Shown here in pieces: positions 40,839 through 49,956 of a stretch of 64,000 nucleotides of DNA; position 1 is the first letter of the stretch, and each line of letters starts with the position of its first letter. A model generated the notes under the pieces. That model was not told where the DNA came from and searched no databases. It was given only the letters and a program-made list of their open reading frames with translations. This DNA is from an uncultured Dorea sp. (lineage in GTDB: Bacteria > Bacillota > Clostridia > Lachnospirales > Lachnospiraceae), in contig CAJTOH010000017.1 of the NCBI GenBank assembly GCA_910577685.1, positions 17,346-81,345 of the forward strand, in the 5' to 3' direction. Position numbers and translations under genes: made by a program.

Positions 40839-41945
40839 CCTCTCGTTCTTTTCTACGACTACCTTCACACCGTTTGCCCCGACATGGCGCGTATTCGCCC
40901 TAATCGTATCCCTGCTTTCTACAATGCAATTCTCAATATACGTGTTGTCCCCAAGATATACATCATTCAGAATAACCGAGTTCTTAATGACACAATTATT
41001 CCCCACGAATGTCTTCTTGAAAAGAACCGAGTTCTCCACCGTACCGTTAATAATGCTGCCGCTCCCCACAAGACTGTTCTTAACGATAGCTCCAGGATTA
41101 TACTTCGCAGGCGGCAGGTCGCTTACCTTCGAATAGATCTCCGGATACTCCCGGAAAAAGTAATTTCGCACCTCCGGTTTCAGGAAATCCATATTCGTCC
41201 GGTAATAAGCCGCCACCGTTGAAATGTTGTTCCAGTAGTCCTTTATCTCATAACCGTACATCCTCTTCAGATTCTTATATCTGATCAGAATATCCGTTAC
41301 GAAATCATGTCTCTCTTCCTCCGCGCAATGCTCGATCAAGTCGATCAAAAGCCTTCTTCTGATCACGTAGATCCCTGCCGAAACCATATTAGATGTCGCC
41401 AGCATAGGCTTCTCTTCAAATTCCTCAATGCGCATGTCCTCATTCATCTTTAAAGTTCCAAAACGGCTGGCGTCCTCATCCGCATCAATCCTCTTGCATA
41501 CCACCGTAATATCCGCTTTCTTCCGGATATGGTACTCCAGCGCCTTATTATAATTCATCTTATACACGGCGTCCCCGGAAGAAATAATCACATAAGGTTC
41601 GTGACATTTTCTCAGGAATTCAAGATTCTGGTAGATCGCATCTGCGGTTCCTCTGTACCAGTATCCGTTGTCCGCCGTTATCGTCGGGGTAAATACATAC
41701 AGTCCCCCCTGCTTTCTGCCAAAATCCCACCACTTGGAAGAATTCAGATGTTCATTCAGCGAACGCGCATTATACTGCGTCAGTACCGCTACCTTCTGGA
41801 TATGGGAATTCGACATATTGCTCAACGCAAAGTCGATCGCCCTGTAGCTCCCTGCGACCGGCATTGCCGCAATCGCCCGTCTCTGAGTCAGTTCACGCAT
41901 CTTATGACTGTTGCCGCCTGCTAAAATAATACCTACCGCTCTCAT
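40827..41945 (-). CDS. glgD: GlgD, regulatory/second subunit of ADP-glucose pyrophosphorylase
   Basis: 372 residues: AVGIILAGGNSHKMRELTQR, AAMPVAGSYRAIDFALSNMS, TQYNARSLNEHL, then a C-terminal left-handed beta-helix (YLGDNTYIENCIVESRDTI). It resembles GlgC but the pyrophosphorylase signature GGxGxRL is replaced by GGNSHKM, the hallmark of GlgD. In Firmicutes GlgC and GlgD form a heterotetramer that makes ADP-glucose for glycogen. It overlaps glgC by 4 bp. Confidence 0.95.
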   Translation of the reverse strand: MRAVGIILAGGNSHKMRELTQRRAIAAMPVAGSYRAIDFALSNMSNSHIQKVAVLTQYNARSLNEHLNSSKWWDFGRKQGGLYVFTPTITADNGYWYRGTADAIYQNLEFLRKCHEPYVIISSGDAVYKMNYNKALEYHIRKKADITVVCKRIDADEDASRFGTLKMNEDMRIEEFEEKPMLATSNMVSAGIYVIRRRLLIDLIEHCAEEERHDFVTDILIRYKNLKRMYGYEIKDYWNNISTVAAYYRTNMDFLKPEVRNYFFREYPEIYSKVSDLPPAKYNPGAIVKNSLVGSGSIINGTVENSVLFKKTFVGNNCVIKNSVILNDVYLGDNTYIENCIVESRDTIRANTRHVGANGVKVVVEKNERYAL

Positions 41946-43216
41946 ACTCGTCCACCTGCCTTTATCAATGTCTCTCCGCTCGACAGTACTCCGTTCGGAT
42001 AATCCTCCCCGGATGTCACGCCGCTGATGGCAGTATTCTTCCCAACCTGTACTCCGTCCGGTATCACAGAATTCTCCCCGACCGTTACAAGGCCGAAGGA
42101 ATAAATCGACGGTTTTAACTTATTCGGCACGTCGCTGCCAATTCCAAAAGTCACACGGTCGCCAATCTTACAGCTCTCCGCTATAACTGATTTGTCGATC
42201 ACACATTCCCTGCCGATATGAACATCCTGCATAATTATAGAGTCCCTTATCACGGAGCCTTCCCCTATGGTAACGCCCGATCCGATCACACAATTATGAA
42301 CCTCTCCGCAGATCTCGGAGCCATTGCCGATAACACTCCGGTCAACAACTGCCTGTCCGGAAATATACTGGGGCGGAAGAGCTCCGCTGTTCGTATAGAT
42401 CTTCCAGTATTCTTCGTACAGGTTAAATTCCGGAATAATGTCGATCAGCTCCATATTCGCCTCCCAGTAAGAACCAAGAGTCCCGACATCTTTCCAATAT
42501 CCGTTATATTCATATGCAAACAGGCGCTGCCCCCGTTCATGGCAATACGGAATAATATGCTTCCCGAAGTCGCAGCCCTGAACATTCTCAAGCGCAATCA
42601 GCGCCTCTTTCAATACCTTCCAGCTAAATATATAGATACCCATGGATGCAAGATTGCTCTTAGGCTCCGGCGGTTTCTCCTGAAACTCTGAAATCTTCCC
42701 CTCCCCGTCGGTCACCACGATACCAAAACGGCTGGCCTCCTCCTTCGGCACGGGCATGGCTGCGATTGTAATATCCGCGTTGTTCTCCTTATGGTAATCC
42801 AACATCACCTCATAATCCATCTTGTAGATATGATCTCCCGAAAGTATCAGAACATAGTCCGGGTTAAACGTCTCCATATAATTAAGGTTCTGGTATATGG
42901 CGTTGGCCGTGCCCGTATACCACTCACTGCTGCTGCTCTTCTCATAAGGCGGGAGAATCGTAACTCCTCCGAAATTACGATCCAAATCCCACGGGATCCC
43001 GATCCCGATGTGTGTATTCAATCGTAACGGCTGATATTGCGTCAGCACCCCGACAGTATCAATTCCTGAGTTAATGCAGTTGCTGAGCGGGAAGTCTATG
43101 ATCCTGTATTTGCCCCCAAAGGCAACGGCTGGCTTAGCCACTTTTGCTGTAAGAACCCCCAGTCTGCTTCCTTGGCCTCCAGCCAACAGCATTGCTATCA
43201 TCTCTTTTTTTCTCAT
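41942..43216 (-). CDS. glgC: glucose-1-phosphate adenylyltransferase GlgC
   Basis: 424 residues with the nucleotidyltransferase signature MLLAGGQGSRLGVLTAKVAK, the PAVAFGGKYRIIDFPLSNCI motif, DHIYKMDY catalytic aspartate region, and FQEKPPEPKSNLASMGIYIF; a beta-helix domain forms the last 130 residues. It converts glucose-1-phosphate and ATP to ADP-glucose, the first committed step of glycogen synthesis. glgA, glgB and glgP are not in the window. It is co-translated with glgD. Confidence 0.96.
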   Translation of the reverse strand: MRKKEMIAMLLAGGQGSRLGVLTAKVAKPAVAFGGKYRIIDFPLSNCINSGIDTVGVLTQYQPLRLNTHIGIGIPWDLDRNFGGVTILPPYEKSSSSEWYTGTANAIYQNLNYMETFNPDYVLILSGDHIYKMDYEVMLDYHKENNADITIAAMPVPKEEASRFGIVVTDGEGKISEFQEKPPEPKSNLASMGIYIFSWKVLKEALIALENVQGCDFGKHIIPYCHERGQRLFAYEYNGYWKDVGTLGSYWEANMELIDIIPEFNLYEEYWKIYTNSGALPPQYISGQAVVDRSVIGNGSEICGEVHNCVIGSGVTIGEGSVIRDSIIMQDVHIGRECVIDKSVIAESCKIGDRVTFGIGSDVPNKLKPSIYSFGLVTVGENSVIPDGVQVGKNTAISGVTSGEDYPNGVLSSGETLIKAGGRV

Positions 43217-43247
43217 GTCATCACCCCTTCTCAGTAGTTTAATTCTT

Positions 43248-43276
43248 ATTATAACACATCTTTTCTACATAGTGAA
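43248..43276 (-). promoter_or_regulatory. glgCD promoter
   Basis: On the minus strand TTCACT (43276-43271) and an extended -10 TGTTATAAT ending at 43248 are spaced by 17 bp. Confidence 0.65.
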
Positions 43277-43341
43277 CAATCTTTACAAAAAAAATGGATA
43301 TTTTGTAAATATTTTATTAAAATAATACAAAAAATTTCGAC

Positions 43342-43370
43342 TTGGCTTTTTTTCCATATATGTATATAAT
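43342..43370 (+). promoter_or_regulatory. murC promoter
   Basis: TTGGCT (43342-43347) and TATAAT (43365-43370) are spaced by exactly 17 bp, 70 bp before the murC start codon. Confidence 0.75.
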
Positions 43371-43439
43371 AATATGAACAGAATATAATTTTTATGACAA
43401 GCAAATTTCTGTTTTTAATTCAAAAAAGGAAGGTATCTA

Positions 43440-44819
43440 ATGTATAAGATTAATTTTAAACAACCTGTACATGTACATTTTATCGGCATTGGCGGCATCA
43501 GTATGAGCGGGCTTGCCGAGATTCTATTAAAAGAAGATTTCCGGATCTCCGGCTCAGACAACAAAGAGTCCTCCCTGACAGAGCATCTTAGAAAACTGGG
43601 GGCGACCGTCTTCTGCGGGCAGAAAGCTTCTAATATTATTCCCGGCATCGAGGTTGTCGTATACACAGCCGCCATACATGAGGATAACGAAGAATATCAG
43701 GAAGCAAAGAAACAAGGTCTTCCTATGTTAAGCCGCGCCGAGCTTCTGGGGCAGCTTATGAAGAATTACAATACGTCCGTGGCCGTCGCAGGCACCCACG
43801 GCAAGACTACCACCACTTCCATGCTCTCCCATATCCTGCTTGCAGGCGAGAAGGATCCTACCATCTCAGTGGGCGGCATCCTGAAAGCCATCAACGGCAA
43901 CATCCGCGTAGGAGGACCGGAGGTCTTCGTCACGGAAGCATGTGAATATACCAATAGTTTCCTGCACTTTTTCCCTAAGATCGGGATAATATTGAATATA
44001 GACGCAGATCATCTGGATTTCTTTAAAGACCTTGACGATATCCGCTGTTCCTTCCGCAAATTTGCAGAGCTGATTCCGGAGGAGGGGGCGCTGATTATCA
44101 ATGGAGAGATTCCCAACCTTTCCGCAATTACGGAAGGACTTAAGTGCAGAATCATTACCTATGGAGACGCCCCTTCCTTTGATTACAGCTTTGCCCATAT
44201 TGCTCACGACGAACCGGGAGCGGCTTCCTTTGACCTGATAAAGCATGGGGAATTCATCGACCGGATTTCCCTGTCCGTAAGCGGAAACCACAACGTATCG
44301 AACGCGCTTGCTTCCATTGCGGCGGCGGATCTTCTCGACGTCACCCTTGCGGCAATGGCCGCCGGGCTAAAGGAGTTCCACGGAACCGTTCGTCGTTTTG
44401 AATACAAGGGGAAGGTACGCGGTATTACGGTCATCGACGATTATGCCCACCACCCGACGGAGATCACCGCCTCCCTTGAGACGGCGCGCAACTATCCTCA
44501 CAGAGAGGTCTGGTGCGTCTTCCAACCCCACACATACTCAAGGACGAAGATACTCTTTCCGGATTTCGTGGACGCACTGTCGCATACGGACCATGTCATC
44601 CTTGCAAAGATCTATCCGGCGCGTGAAACGGATACGCTTGGCATCTCTTCCCGTGACATAGAAGACGCACTGAAGGACCGGGGCTGCGACGCATATTATT
44701 TTTCTTCCTTTGAAGAAATCCAAAACTTCTGTATGGAAAGATGCCAAGAAGGGGACTTGTTGATAACTATGGGAGCCGGAGACGTTGTGAATATTGGAGA
44801 AGCGCTCTTAGAACAATAG
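43440..44819 (+). CDS. murC: UDP-N-acetylmuramate--L-alanine ligase
   Basis: 459 residues with the Mur-ligase layout: N-terminal Rossmann domain VHFIGIGGISMSGLAEILLK, ATP-binding loop GTHGKTTTTSMLSHILL near residues 115-131, metal/substrate region EACEYTNSFLHFFP, and the C-terminal domain DDYAHHPTEITASLE with HTYSRTKIL. It adds L-alanine to UDP-MurNAc in peptidoglycan synthesis. AAGGAAGG precedes the ATG. Two DnaA boxes begin at its stop codon. Confidence 0.97.
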   Translation: MYKINFKQPVHVHFIGIGGISMSGLAEILLKEDFRISGSDNKESSLTEHLRKLGATVFCGQKASNIIPGIEVVVYTAAIHEDNEEYQEAKKQGLPMLSRAELLGQLMKNYNTSVAVAGTHGKTTTTSMLSHILLAGEKDPTISVGGILKAINGNIRVGGPEVFVTEACEYTNSFLHFFPKIGIILNIDADHLDFFKDLDDIRCSFRKFAELIPEEGALIINGEIPNLSAITEGLKCRIITYGDAPSFDYSFAHIAHDEPGAASFDLIKHGEFIDRISLSVSGNHNVSNALASIAAADLLDVTLAAMAAGLKEFHGTVRRFEYKGKVRGITVIDDYAHHPTEITASLETARNYPHREVWCVFQPHTYSRTKILFPDFVDALSHTDHVILAKIYPARETDTLGISSRDIEDALKDRGCDAYYFSSFEEIQNFCMERCQEGDLLITMGAGDVVNIGEALLEQ

Positions 44820-44851
44820 TTATCCACAATTTCCACAGATTTTTATCCACA
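44820..44851 (+). promoter_or_regulatory. pair of consensus DnaA boxes
   Basis: TTATCCACA occurs at 44820-44828 and 44843-44851, 23 bp apart, with a related TTTCCACAG between. They lie about 50-85 bp upstream of the dnaD promoter. Confidence 0.75.
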
Positions 44852-44900
44852 AAAAAGGTCGATTTTCACGCAAAAATTTCTTTTTTGCCGGGACTTCTGG

Positions 44901-44909
44901 TGCTATAAT
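44901..44909 (+). promoter_or_regulatory. extended -10 promoter of the dnaD-dnaI-prs operon
   Basis: TGCTATAAT is a perfect extended -10 element; a -35 box is weak. The DnaA boxes lie directly upstream. Confidence 0.65.
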
Positions 44910-44976
44910 ATCTCTACGAGAGGAATGATTTACCAAGAAAGTTACGAACTGACAAAGGAGGTCCGGCGTAAGAATT

Positions 44977-46041
44977 ATGACGAAACTAACCCTGACTAAT
45001 TATGCACTGGGTAATACCACTGTGCTTGAGAATGAGTTTATCGACCATCACATGGTCAAGGCGAACGGAGAATACGTGAAAGTATACCTTCTTCTTCTTC
45101 GCCACATGAACAGGCCGGACGGAATGATGTCTGTCACCGAGATGGCAGATATTCTGGAATGTACTGAGAATGATGTCCGTCGGGCATTAAAATATTGGAA
45201 GAAGCAAGATCTTCTGGACTATTGCGAGCAGACGGCGTCTCCCGTCTCCATGGGCGCGCCTGCCGCTGTGACGGAACCGGCCTCTGTAACCGAACCAGCC
45301 GCTATGCCTGTACCGCCCGCGATAACCGACGGCTCAGACCTAGGATTAACCGAACCGGCCGAATCTGCCGGTACGAACATTCAGCAGTACCGCAGCAGAG
45401 ATGAACGCAAGGAATTCAAAGAGCTTATGTTTGTGGCCGAACAATATCTCGGCAAGACTTTGTCCTCGGTAGATATTGACATGATTACATATTTTTATGA
45501 TACGCTGCACATGTCTGCAGAACTGATTGAATATTTGATTGAGTACTGTGTGGAGAACGGACATAAGAGTATGCACTACATCCGGAAGGTTGCCCTGTCT
45601 TGGAGCGATCAGAAGATCACAACTATTTCTGAGGCTAAGTCCAACACCGTTTTATATAACAAGCATTGTTATTCCGTGCTGAACGCTTATGGAATCAAGG
45701 GACGCGCGCCTGCCGCCTCCGAGATTGCCTATATTAGGAGATGGAACGACGAGTACGGATTTTCTCCGGACTTGATTCTGGAAGCCTGCAACCGGACGAT
45801 GAACACAATTCATCAGCCGAACTTTGAATATACCGATACTATACTCAAGAACTGGCTCGATAAAAATGTCCGCCGCCGCAAGGATATCGACGCGCTGGAT
45901 GCCGATTATATGCAGGAAAAAGAACGCAGGAAAAAGGCTGCCGCCAAACCGGCGAATACGGTCAAAAGCAACAAGTTCAATAATTTCAGCGGCCGTTCCT
46001 ATGATATGGATTCACTGGAACGCAGACTGGTACAGCAATAA
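44977..46041 (+). CDS. DnaD-domain replication initiation protein
   Basis: 354 residues. The N-terminal part is a winged helix (MVKANGEYVKVYLLLLRHMN, MSVTEMADILECTENDVRRA). A Pro/Ala/Glu-rich linker follows (residues ~85-135), then two DnaD/DnaB_2 helical modules, one around EFKELMFVAEQYLGKTLSSV and one around CYSVLNAYGIKGRAPAASEI, with the YYTIL-like motif in NFEYTDTILKNWL. In Bacillus, DnaD and DnaB remodel origin DNA and help load the helicase. The next gene encodes a DnaI-like loader. The ribosome site AAAGGAGG is unusually far (about 15 nt) from the ATG. Confidence 0.9.
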   Translation: MTKLTLTNYALGNTTVLENEFIDHHMVKANGEYVKVYLLLLRHMNRPDGMMSVTEMADILECTENDVRRALKYWKKQDLLDYCEQTASPVSMGAPAAVTEPASVTEPAAMPVPPAITDGSDLGLTEPAESAGTNIQQYRSRDERKEFKELMFVAEQYLGKTLSSVDIDMITYFYDTLHMSAELIEYLIEYCVENGHKSMHYIRKVALSWSDQKITTISEAKSNTVLYNKHCYSVLNAYGIKGRAPAASEIAYIRRWNDEYGFSPDLILEACNRTMNTIHQPNFEYTDTILKNWLDKNVRRRKDIDALDADYMQEKERRKKAAAKPANTVKSNKFNNFSGRSYDMDSLERRLVQQ

Positions 46042-46061
46042 GACAGGAGTTACAGCAGAAT

Positions 46062-47072
46062 ATGGCACTATCCAATTCACAATATAATCAGATGATGCGT
46101 ACCTATGAACAGCGCCGGCTGGAGAATGAACGCGGTTTGAGAGAACGCTATAATGAAGCTTATCGTCTGATTCCTGAACTAGAAGAAACTGACCATAGGA
46201 TTTCTTCATTAAGTATTAAGAAGGCCCGTCAGCTTCTGGACGGCGACGAGAAGGCGCTTTTTTCTCTAAAAGAAGAATTGAATACTCTGATCCTCCGGAA
46301 GAAGCAATTATTGAAAGATAACGGACTTCCTCCGGATTTTCTGGAGCTTCGCTACACATGTCCGGACTGTCAGGACACAGGATATATCGGAACAGAAAAG
46401 TGCCGCTGTTTTAAGAAAGCGATTGTGGAGCTTCTCTATGAACAATCGAACTTAAAAGAGATATTAAAGAAAGAGAATTTTTCCACTTTTTCGCCGGTCT
46501 ATTATTCCCGCAGCCATATAGATCCGCTGACCGGAAGGTCTGCGCTGGAATCCATTCAGACCGCGCTGAAAGTTTGCCATGACTTCGTTGATACATTTTC
46601 CAAGGATTTCCGCAATATTTTGTTTTATGGGGATACGGGAGTCGGGAAGACCTTCCTCTCTCACTGTATCGCCAAAGAATTGATCGATACCTCCTGTTCC
46701 GTGGTGTATTTTACAGCCGCGCAATTATTCGACGTGTTCGCTGAGAATACTTTTGGCCGCGGAGAACAGGATTCAGATATACAGGAACATATCTACGACT
46801 GCGATCTTCTGATCATTGATGATCTTGGGACGGAGTTACCGAATTCCTTCACCGTATCGCAGCTTTTCATCTGCCTGAATGAACGGATTCTGAGGCAGAA
46901 CGCAACCATAATATCAACCAATCTTGCATTGGAGGATATAAAGTCTATCTATTCTGAACGGACCTTCTCACGGATCAGCAGTAATTACATGATTCTCCGG
47001 CTGACCGGAGACGATATCCGTATTCAGAAAAAATTACTTAACCTGGGAGGTACGAATGATGCTACGCCGTAA
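46062..47072 (+). CDS. DnaI/DnaC-like helicase loader ATPase
   Basis: 336 residues: an N-terminal coiled region, a cysteine cluster YTCPDCQDTGYIGTEKCRCF near residues 98-117 (zinc-binding, as in DnaI), then an AAA+ module with Walker A FYGDTGVGKTFLSHCIAKEL, Walker B DLLIIDDLGTEL, sensor 1 ATIISTNLALEDI and an arginine-finger region YSERTFSRIS. It should load the replicative helicase DnaB/DnaC at origins and restart sites together with the DnaD-like protein. Its 3' end overlaps prs by 17 bp. Confidence 0.9.
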   Translation: MALSNSQYNQMMRTYEQRRLENERGLRERYNEAYRLIPELEETDHRISSLSIKKARQLLDGDEKALFSLKEELNTLILRKKQLLKDNGLPPDFLELRYTCPDCQDTGYIGTEKCRCFKKAIVELLYEQSNLKEILKKENFSTFSPVYYSRSHIDPLTGRSALESIQTALKVCHDFVDTFSKDFRNILFYGDTGVGKTFLSHCIAKELIDTSCSVVYFTAAQLFDVFAENTFGRGEQDSDIQEHIYDCDLLIIDDLGTELPNSFTVSQLFICLNERILRQNATIISTNLALEDIKSIYSERTFSRISSNYMILRLTGDDIRIQKKLLNLGGTNDATP

Positions 47073-48243
47073 TGACCGTATTCTGGAAAACATACCCATC
47101 GGAGCGCTTGGAATCATTGCTCTTGACGGCTGCGAAGAGATGGGCAGCCGGATAAACAACTACATCGTAAAGTGGCGGCAGGAAGAAGGCCACATATATA
47201 AAGATGATGTTGTTTACAACGGATATGAGAGGGATACCTATCTGATCGACGCAAAAGTGCCGCGTTTTGGCTCCGGGGAAGCCAAGGGCATTATTAACGA
47301 ATCCGTTCGCGGAAAGGATATCTACCTTATGGTAGATGTATGCAACTACAGTCTGACCTATTCTCTTACAGGACATATCAACCACATGTCTCCGGACGAT
47401 CATTACCAGAACCTGAAACGTGTGATCGCCGCCATCGGAGGTAAGGCAAGACGTATCAATGTAATCATGCCTTTTCTATATGAAAGCCGGCAGCATAAGC
47501 GGAGCAGCCGCGAGTCTTTAGACTGCGCCCTTGCTCTTCAGGAGCTGGTGCGCATGGGCGCAGACAATATTATTACCTTCGACGCCCACGATCCGCGGGT
47601 GCAGAATGCAATCCCTCTGAACGGCTTCGAGACGGTGCGCCCTACCTATCAATTCGTGAAAGGGCTTCTGCGCCGATTTGATGACCTGCAGATCGACAGC
47701 GACCACATGATGGCGATCAGCCCGGATGAAGGCGCGACCGGACGGGCTGTGTATCTGGCCAATGTGCTGAACCTTGACATGGGCATGTTTTACAAACGCC
47801 GCGACTACACGAAGATCGTCGACGGACGCAACCCCATTGTCGCCCACGAATTCCTCGGCTCTTCGGTTGAAGGCAAAGATGTAATCATACTTGACGACAT
47901 GATTTCTTCCGGAGACAGTATCCTTGATGTCGCCCGCCAGCTCAAGCAGCGCAAGGCAAGTCGTATCTTTGCCGCCGCAACCTTCGGGTTATTCACCAAC
48001 GGTCTCGAGAAATTTGACAAGGCTTATGAAGAGGGCAATATCGACGCCATTCTGACTACTAACCTGATCTATCAGACACCGGAACTTTTAGAGCGGCCAT
48101 ATTATATCAACTGTGATATGAGCAAATATATTGCACTGATGATTGATACGCTCAATCACGACGGTTCGATCAGCAGTATTCTGAACCCGGTTGACCGTAT
48201 CCATCATGTGGTTAATCAATACAAAAAGAATGAGGCCGTTTAG
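47056..48243 (+). CDS. prs: ribose-phosphate pyrophosphokinase, long variant
   Basis: 395 residues, longer than the ~315 of standard PRPP synthase. The catalytic features are present: FLYESRQHKRSSRESLDCAL, the FDAHDPRVQNAIPL histidine region, and the PRPP-binding loop VIILDDMISSGDSILDVARQ. It lacks the usual N-terminal start and has a longer insert near residues 20-60, fitting the divergent clostridial PRPP synthase group. It makes PRPP for nucleotide, His and Trp synthesis. GGGAGG precedes the ATGATG at 47056. Confidence 0.88.
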   Translation: MMLRRNDRILENIPIGALGIIALDGCEEMGSRINNYIVKWRQEEGHIYKDDVVYNGYERDTYLIDAKVPRFGSGEAKGIINESVRGKDIYLMVDVCNYSLTYSLTGHINHMSPDDHYQNLKRVIAAIGGKARRINVIMPFLYESRQHKRSSRESLDCALALQELVRMGADNIITFDAHDPRVQNAIPLNGFETVRPTYQFVKGLLRRFDDLQIDSDHMMAISPDEGATGRAVYLANVLNLDMGMFYKRRDYTKIVDGRNPIVAHEFLGSSVEGKDVIILDDMISSGDSILDVARQLKQRKASRIFAAATFGLFTNGLEKFDKAYEEGNIDAILTTNLIYQTPELLERPYYINCDMSKYIALMIDTLNHDGSISSILNPVDRIHHVVNQYKKNEAV

Positions 48244-48270
48244 CTTCTCCAATTCCTGACAGACTATAAC

Positions 48271-48311
48271 AAAGGGCTGTTGCAATAAGCAAAACCATGC
48301 GACAGCCCTTT
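48271..48311. terminator. bidirectional terminator between prs and yhaN-like gene
   Basis: AAAGGGCTGTTGC pairs with GCGACAGCCCTTT; the A and T tracts at each base allow termination on both strands. Confidence 0.75.
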
Positions 48312-48346
48312 ATTGACTGATATGCCCAACTCCCAACGGCTATGCC

Positions 48347-49954
48347 CTATACAATCTCCTCCCTGCGGTACGCTATTCCAAGTTCCTGAAGTAACTGCTC
48401 CTCCCGATTCTGGCAGGTAAAAATCAATACCTGCTTCTTGCACTCTCCAAGCCACTTAAGAACATTCTTCAAACGGACGTCGTCATAGTAAGCAAACGTA
48501 TCATCCAGTATAACAGGATACTCTTCCTCATAGAGTACGCCGCTGACCGCCATGCGCAGGGAGAAATAAACCTGCTCTACGGTTCCCCGGCTTAACTGCT
48601 CAAGAGAGATTCTTCTCCCATCCTTCATCAAGCTCAGATTCATACCGTCTTCTATCAAAAGCTGCGTATACTTTCCTTCCGTGATATATGCGAGAATCTG
48701 GGAAGCTTCGTCTTTCAGCCTCTCCTCTAGCTGTCTCTGCAGCTCCTTGGATAGTTCATTCAATCTTTCCATTGCAAGAGAAAGAGCGTTTCTCCGCTTA
48801 TCATACTCCCGGTAGTCTTCGCTGACCTCGTCTAACTCGGCAAGCTGTTCCTTAATGTTGCCGTATTGAATCTGCTTCTCCCGCAGTTCCTCTCTCACAT
48901 GGGTCTGCTCCCACACCAGTTTTTCCAAAGGAATCTTCTCCTCCTCCGGCGTGATCTCTTCCAAAATCAGCTCCGGCGGCGTCTTAACCTCCTGTTTTCC
49001 TACCTTCATGCGGTTCCACACGTACAAACCGCACGACAGAAAAAGAATAATGGATACCAGAAAATTCCAAGGCCTTGCTATCAGGATAAATGCCAGAATA
49101 ATGATTGCCGCAAATAAAATCAATTCTACCGGATGAATACGCCATTTGGCAGGCCGCAGCTCGTCGATAATCCGTCTGTTCTCCACACTGCCCCCTTCTC
49201 TGGCGGCTTTTTCCCTCCGGTACTCAAGCTCCCCGGATATACGTCCCAGCTCTTCCTCCAAGTGGTGTACGTCTCTCCACACATAGGAAGCTTCCTGCTC
49301 CATCCGCTCCCGTTCTGCCTGCTTCTTAAGAAGCGATTCTTTAATCTCCCGTTCAAGGGCTTTCTTTTTCTCTTTTAAATGTTCCAGCGTTCTGCCAAGG
49401 TCCGTCTCTCCGTTCCCGGTTCCATCCCCTAAGGGCATACCATGGGACATTGAGCATCCTTCGCCCGATAAAGCATAATAATTCGTCGCATAATTCTTGA
49501 ATTCAACCGAAAGGGGCCGGCCCGTCTCCGCTTTCCTCTGGCCAATAGATATCGTATTCTCATATCTGCCCGGGTTTAAGCCTCCAAGAAGCATTTCCAA
49601 GTCGCCGTCCGCCACGGACAACTGTTCTCCGTCATCCTCGCAGACTAACTCCGCTTTCTTCGTATATCTGTCAAAATTCCGGTCTATCCGAAATATCTTT
49701 CCTCCGCTCTCGAACTTCAGCGATCCGGAATAGTAATTGGGATTCTCCCAAGGCTCATAGGTACTAAAGGCGTCATGCAAAGAGGCACGCCCCCGTCCCC
49801 GCTCCATCCCGAAGAACATTCCTCGGACAAAGGAATGAATGGTCGATTTGCCCGACTCATTCTCCCCATACAGGATATTAATCCCATCCCCCACCCGGAT
49901 GTCTTTATCCGTAAACTTACCAAAATGCTTCAATCTTAATTCCTGAATCTTCAT
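48347..49954 (-). CDS. YhaN-like Rad50/SbcC-type ATPase with a membrane segment
   Basis: 535 residues from the ATG at 49954, which follows the upstream stop by 2 nt. Head domain: LRLKHFGKFTDKDIRVGDG, Walker A LYGENESGKSTIHSFVRGMF, and a C-terminal SMC-like half with LEQLSRGTVEQVYFSLRMAV and Walker B YPVILDDTFAYYDD. The coiled-coil in the middle is short and is interrupted by two hydrophobic segments (PVELILFAAIIILAFILIAR and FLVSIILFLSCGLYVW), as in YhaN proteins. It should form a nuclease complex with the phosphoesterase encoded upstream, possibly membrane-bound. Confidence 0.85.
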   Translation of the reverse strand: MKIQELRLKHFGKFTDKDIRVGDGINILYGENESGKSTIHSFVRGMFFGMERGRGRASLHDAFSTYEPWENPNYYSGSLKFESGGKIFRIDRNFDRYTKKAELVCEDDGEQLSVADGDLEMLLGGLNPGRYENTISIGQRKAETGRPLSVEFKNYATNYYALSGEGCSMSHGMPLGDGTGNGETDLGRTLEHLKEKKKALEREIKESLLKKQAERERMEQEASYVWRDVHHLEEELGRISGELEYRREKAAREGGSVENRRIIDELRPAKWRIHPVELILFAAIIILAFILIARPWNFLVSIILFLSCGLYVWNRMKVGKQEVKTPPELILEEITPEEEKIPLEKLVWEQTHVREELREKQIQYGNIKEQLAELDEVSEDYREYDKRRNALSLAMERLNELSKELQRQLEERLKDEASQILAYITEGKYTQLLIEDGMNLSLMKDGRRISLEQLSRGTVEQVYFSLRMAVSGVLYEEEYPVILDDTFAYYDDVRLKNVLKWLGECKKQVLIFTCQNREEQLLQELGIAYRREEIV

Positions 49955-49956
49955 AA

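Noticed and set aside
44820..44851. A chromosomal replication origin
   Set aside because: Only two DnaA boxes are present, there is no dnaA or dnaN gene and no AT-rich unwinding region with a box cluster.
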